The notes below the pieces were generated by a model. The model saw only the letters and a program-made list of their open reading frames with translations. It was not told where the DNA came from and searched no databases. A stretch of 64,000 bases of DNA, taken from NCBI GenBank assembly GCA_910574345.1, contig CAJSZV010000009.1:62001-126000 (forward strand), read 5' to 3'. Within the stretch, counting starts at the first letter, position 1. Each line of letters opens with the position of its first letter. Source of the stretch: Clostridiaceae bacterium. GTDB lineage: Bacteria; Bacillota; Clostridia; Lachnospirales; Lachnospiraceae. Of this stretch, positions 61,858 to 64,000 are shown in pieces. Position numbers and translations under genes: made by a program.

Positions 61858-62028
61858 TTAAGCTTCGCTGATAGCGCCGGTTGGGCAGGCACCTTCACAA
61901 GCGCCGCAGTCGATGCAGGAATCAGCATCAATTACATACTGTCCATCTCCCATAGAGATAGCGCCTACCGGGCACTCACCTTCACAGGTACCACAAGCTA
62001 CACAAGCATCACTAATAACACGTGCCAT
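61858..62028 (-). CDS. 2[4Fe-4S] ferredoxin
   Basis: 56 aa clostridial ferredoxin. Two C-x2-C-x2-C-x3-C-P clusters: CVACGTCEGECP and CIDCGACEGACP, each followed by VGAI or TGAI. Electron carrier for anaerobic metabolism. AGGAGG eight nt before the ATG. Confidence 0.97.
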   Translation of the reverse strand: MARVISDACVACGTCEGECPVGAISMGDGQYVIDADSCIDCGACEGACPTGAISEA

Positions 62029-62064
62029 AATAATTACCTCCTTATATTCTATACATGTGTAATC

Positions 62065-62093
62065 ATTTTATACCATAACTCACGAATATTCAA
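62065..62093 (-). promoter_or_regulatory. Promoter of ferredoxin gene
   Basis: Minus-strand -35 TTGAAT (complement of 62088-62093), 17-nt spacer, -10 TAAAAT (complement of 62065-62070), 37 nt before the ATG. Confidence 0.7.
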
Positions 62094-62168
62094 GAGGAAA
62101 TTGCAGGAGCAATTGTTTAAAATTGAAAGCAATGGAAAAGGGAATTTTACTCATGTAACGAAACCTTC

Positions 62169-62197
62169 TTGCTAAAAATCCCAAAAAGTATTATAGT
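62169..62197 (+). promoter_or_regulatory. Promoter of DUF1858 gene
   Basis: -35 TTGCTA (62169-62174), 17-nt spacer, -10 TATAGT (62192-62197), 32 nt before the ATG. Confidence 0.65.
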
Positions 62198-62228
62198 AGT
62201 ACTCAGTACATGGAAAGGAGGAATACCC

Positions 62229-62429
62229 ATGCAGATCAATAAAGAGATGTTAATCGGCCAGTTAGTCCAGATGGACGAGCTGATTCCGCAGATGCTGATG
62301 GGTGCCGGAATGCACTGTTTAGGATGTCCGTCCGCTCAGGGCGAGAGCTTAGAAGAGGCATGTTATGTTCACGGAATTGATTGTGATGATCTGGTATCCA
62401 AGATGAATGAGGTTCTGGCTGATCGTTAA
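62229..62429 (+). CDS. DUF1858 domain protein
   Basis: 66 aa. Matches the family: INKEMLIGQLVQMDE...PQMLMGAGMHCLGCPSAQGESLEEAC, with the conserved C-x2-C. Often linked to iron-sulfur or hybrid-cluster proteins (ScdA N-terminal-like). ATG 62229 follows AAAGGAGG; the frame extends upstream to 62169 across the promoter, so the longer start is rejected. Confidence 0.9.
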   Translation: MQINKEMLIGQLVQMDELIPQMLMGAGMHCLGCPSAQGESLEEACYVHGIDCDDLVSKMNEVLADR

Positions 62430-62447
62430 GAGCCGTGAGAAAGAAGG

Positions 62448-62476
62448 GGCCGCCTGCGCCATGCAGGCGGCCTTTT
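62448..62476. terminator. Terminator between DUF1858 gene and mecA
   Basis: GGCCGCCTGC (62448-62457) pairs perfectly with 62463-62472, five-base loop, then TTTT; lies between convergent genes. Confidence 0.85.
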
Positions 62477-62499
62477 ACATAGGTTCGAAAACGAAGGTG

Positions 62500-63234
62500 T
62501 CAGAATGTAGAAAATACCTGAAGCGCCCGATTTTGAGAAATTACTTCATAGTGCTCCACATAATAAGCTTCACTGGCATATTCGTGGCGGATCTTAACGG
62601 CATATTCCGCAAGTATGTTGCATACCCGGCTGAAAGCCAGGGAATCACAACCTTCATTCTTGACAACCAGATAATACTGGCTGGTATCCGGCTTTTTATA
62701 TAAGGTGTTGACACCATCATAAAGGTTCCCCACAGCCCTGCCTGCCTCTGATATTCTGTCTAAGCTGTCAAAGTAATAGACACGTATAGGGGTGGCCGAT
62801 TCTTTATTCTCCTTATTCTCCCCGTCCGAAGGCGCCGCATTGGAAAGGACAGACGCCAGAGAATCGCCAAGCAGTTTGCTTAGCCCTTCTGCACCTTCCA
62901 ATAGTTCGCTGGCCAGATGAGACAGGGTATCTGACGTATCATCGGAGAAAGGTGAGAATTTGGAGAAACGGGTATCTAATTCCTCCGGGTCTTCAATCTT
63001 GGTGATGACAAGCATAACACTTTCATTAGATAAAGGAATGGCCTCTACCATAAGGGGGATGTCCTCCGCCTCAAATCCCACTTCGTTGGACGCTTTCTGG
63101 ATCATCTCCCGAAAAAGATTCCTGGCTTTTTCACTGCCGTAAGCCAGCTCGCCCAGATTCAGGTTGCGGGCGCTTAAATCAAAACTGGTAAGAGTACAGC
63201 GGATTTGGTTTTCATTGATACGCTCTATTTTCAT
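62500..63234 (-). CDS. mecA: MecA-like adaptor protein
   Basis: 244 aa. N-terminal MKIERINENQIRCTLTSFDL and AYGSEKARNLFREM are the substrate-binding part; an acidic linker (about 85-150) follows; the C-terminal domain (IRVYYFDSLDRISEAGRAV, YYLVVKN) binds ClpC. Targets proteins for ClpCP degradation. The 190-bp AT-rich gap upstream to the kinase contains no other gene; promoters are likely but unclear. Confidence 0.92.
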   Translation of the reverse strand: MKIERINENQIRCTLTSFDLSARNLNLGELAYGSEKARNLFREMIQKASNEVGFEAEDIPLMVEAIPLSNESVMLVITKIEDPEELDTRFSKFSPFSDDTSDTLSHLASELLEGAEGLSKLLGDSLASVLSNAAPSDGENKENKESATPIRVYYFDSLDRISEAGRAVGNLYDGVNTLYKKPDTSQYYLVVKNEGCDSLAFSRVCNILAEYAVKIRHEYASEAYYVEHYEVISQNRALQVFSTF

Positions 63235-63424
63235 ACAGGATCACTTCCTTTTCAATCAAATCGAATTTTATATAAAAGAAAAAAATATATCAATAATAAT
63301 ATACTATAGAATACAGCCAAATAGCAATTCCTATGTAAAAAAATTTTCAAAAATTTAATAGAAAATAAAATTTACCATTGCCAAAAGAGGAAAATTATAT
63401 TAAGATACCAAGTAAGAGATGATA

Positions 63425-64000
63425 TTGGACAAAGGAGGTGAGTCGATCGAGAACACCATTCTGTTTGGAAAATATCAATTGGTACGTATATTAGGGCAGG
63501 GACGAAGAGGAACCGTATTTCTGGCGATGCATTTGGAACTGAAGGAATACCGGGCGGTTAAGCGGGTATCCAAGGCTTCATCAAGTTTTAAGCAGTTTAA
63601 GAAAGAGGCGCTGATTCTCACGTCTTTAAGTCATCCCGGAATTCCTATTATATACGACCTGGAAGAAGATTGTCAATATTGTTATCTTATTGAGGAATAT
63701 CTTGAAGGAGATACTCTCTATGGCCTGGTTAAGGACCAGGGCCATCTGAATCAGGAAGCGGTGCTCCGCATAGGAGTGCAAATCTGCGACCTGGTACATT
63801 ACCTGCATTCAGCAGGACAAACCCCTATTTTATATCTGGATTTACAGCCTAAGAATCTGATATTCTGCCATGGACATGTGAAGCTGATGGATTTTGATCA
63901 GGTAGAAAACATGGATGAAGCCAATCGGTCACGGTCCCGTTACGGTACTCCGGGGTTTTGCGCACCGGAACAAAAGACGGGAGACACCTTGGGAATCTAT
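63425..64000 (+). CDS. Protein kinase domain protein (3' end outside window)
   Basis: Ser/Thr-kinase-like N-lobe from about residue 12: GKYQLVRILGQGRRGTVF (glycine loop), Lys in YRAVKRVS, Glu in FKKEALILTSLSHPGI. The catalytic loop reads YLDLQPKNL (Asp and Asn kept, HRD His replaced by Tyr) and the DFG position reads MDFDQV. A C-lobe GTPGFCAPEQ follows. Active chemistry is possible. The start is uncertain: TTG at 63425 is in frame but precedes the AAAGGAGG; the first codon properly spaced behind that site is ATC at 63446. Frame runs off the window end. Confidence 0.8.
   Translation, partial: MDKGGESIENTILFGKYQLVRILGQGRRGTVFLAMHLELKEYRAVKRVSKASSSFKQFKKEALILTSLSHPGIPIIYDLEEDCQYCYLIEEYLEGDTLYGLVKDQGHLNQEAVLRIGVQICDLVHYLHSAGQTPILYLDLQPKNLIFCHGHVKLMDFDQVENMDEANRSRSRYGTPGFCAPEQKTGDTLGIY

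Noticed and set aside
1-64000. tRNA, rRNA, CRISPR array, replication origin or prophage
   Set aside because: No convincing tRNA cloverleaf, rRNA segment, CRISPR repeat, DnaA-box cluster or phage structural gene was seen while reading the window.

Overview
The window looks like chromosome from a low-to-mid GC Gram-positive gut-type Firmicute, most likely a Lachnospiraceae (Clostridium cluster XIVa) member. Supporting signs: the rpsF-ssb-rpsR / gdpP-rplI-dnaB block, small DUF4250, DUF951 and DUF1858 proteins, a CmpB-type membrane protein, MecA, strong AGGAGG ribosome sites, and no outer-membrane genes. The family assignment is inference; no rRNA or tRNA gene is present.

Layout. (1) 1-11,060, minus strand: a surface-polysaccharide operon. 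It makes GDP-D-glycero-alpha-D-manno-heptose (gmhA, gmhB, hddA, hddC) and a CDP-deoxyhexose (rfbF, rfbG, rfbH), with a GT2 transferase, two large membrane proteins and a LicD protein cut by the window edge. (2) 11,089-21,250, minus: an envelope-stress-like locus with a VanR/VanS-type two-component system, a large secreted/membrane protein, an ABC exporter, a zinc-ribbon membrane protein, and from its own promoter an SPFH / zinc-ribbon / TPM trio resembling Bacillus YdjI-YdjG-YdjH. (3) 21,455-28,835, minus: ppk, ppx, a DUF815 ATPase, pheA, plsC and a CmpB-like protein. (4) 28,935-31,840: DUF4250 gene, an IS110-family element with a probable bridge-RNA leader, and a charged protein of unknown function. 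(5) 31,890-37,500: an EIIB-like/ROK fusion, an RpiR-like regulator, a PPP phosphatase, a secreted CAP protein and aspartase. (6) 37,786-43,391, plus: exonuclease III, an ABC-F ATPase, a GlgX-like protein that has lost every GH13 catalytic residue, and UDP-galactopyranose mutase. (7) 43,455-49,786: SIMPL lipoprotein, DUF2156, Eis-like acetyltransferase, sirtuin, aldo/keto reductase, DUF951 and DegV. (8) 49,900-59,935: rpsF-ssb-rpsR, an AT-rich accessory island (77-aa protein, 431-aa membrane protein, 895-aa HExxH protein), then gdpP-rplI-dnaB. (9) 60,080-64,000: MerR-like protein, glutamine amidotransferase, ferredoxin, DUF1858, MecA and the start of a protein kinase.

The best leads are: the AT-rich island that splits a normally contiguous ribosomal/replication block; a pair of ~156-bp structured repeats (44316-44471 minus and 55798-55953 plus) that show compensatory base changes and each lie about 100 nt upstream of a same-strand gene; the GH13 pseudoenzyme; the IS110 bridge-RNA region; the EIIB-ROK fusion; and three helically phased TGTAA repeats before the CAP gene. 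All family calls come from reading the translated sequence; no database search was run.
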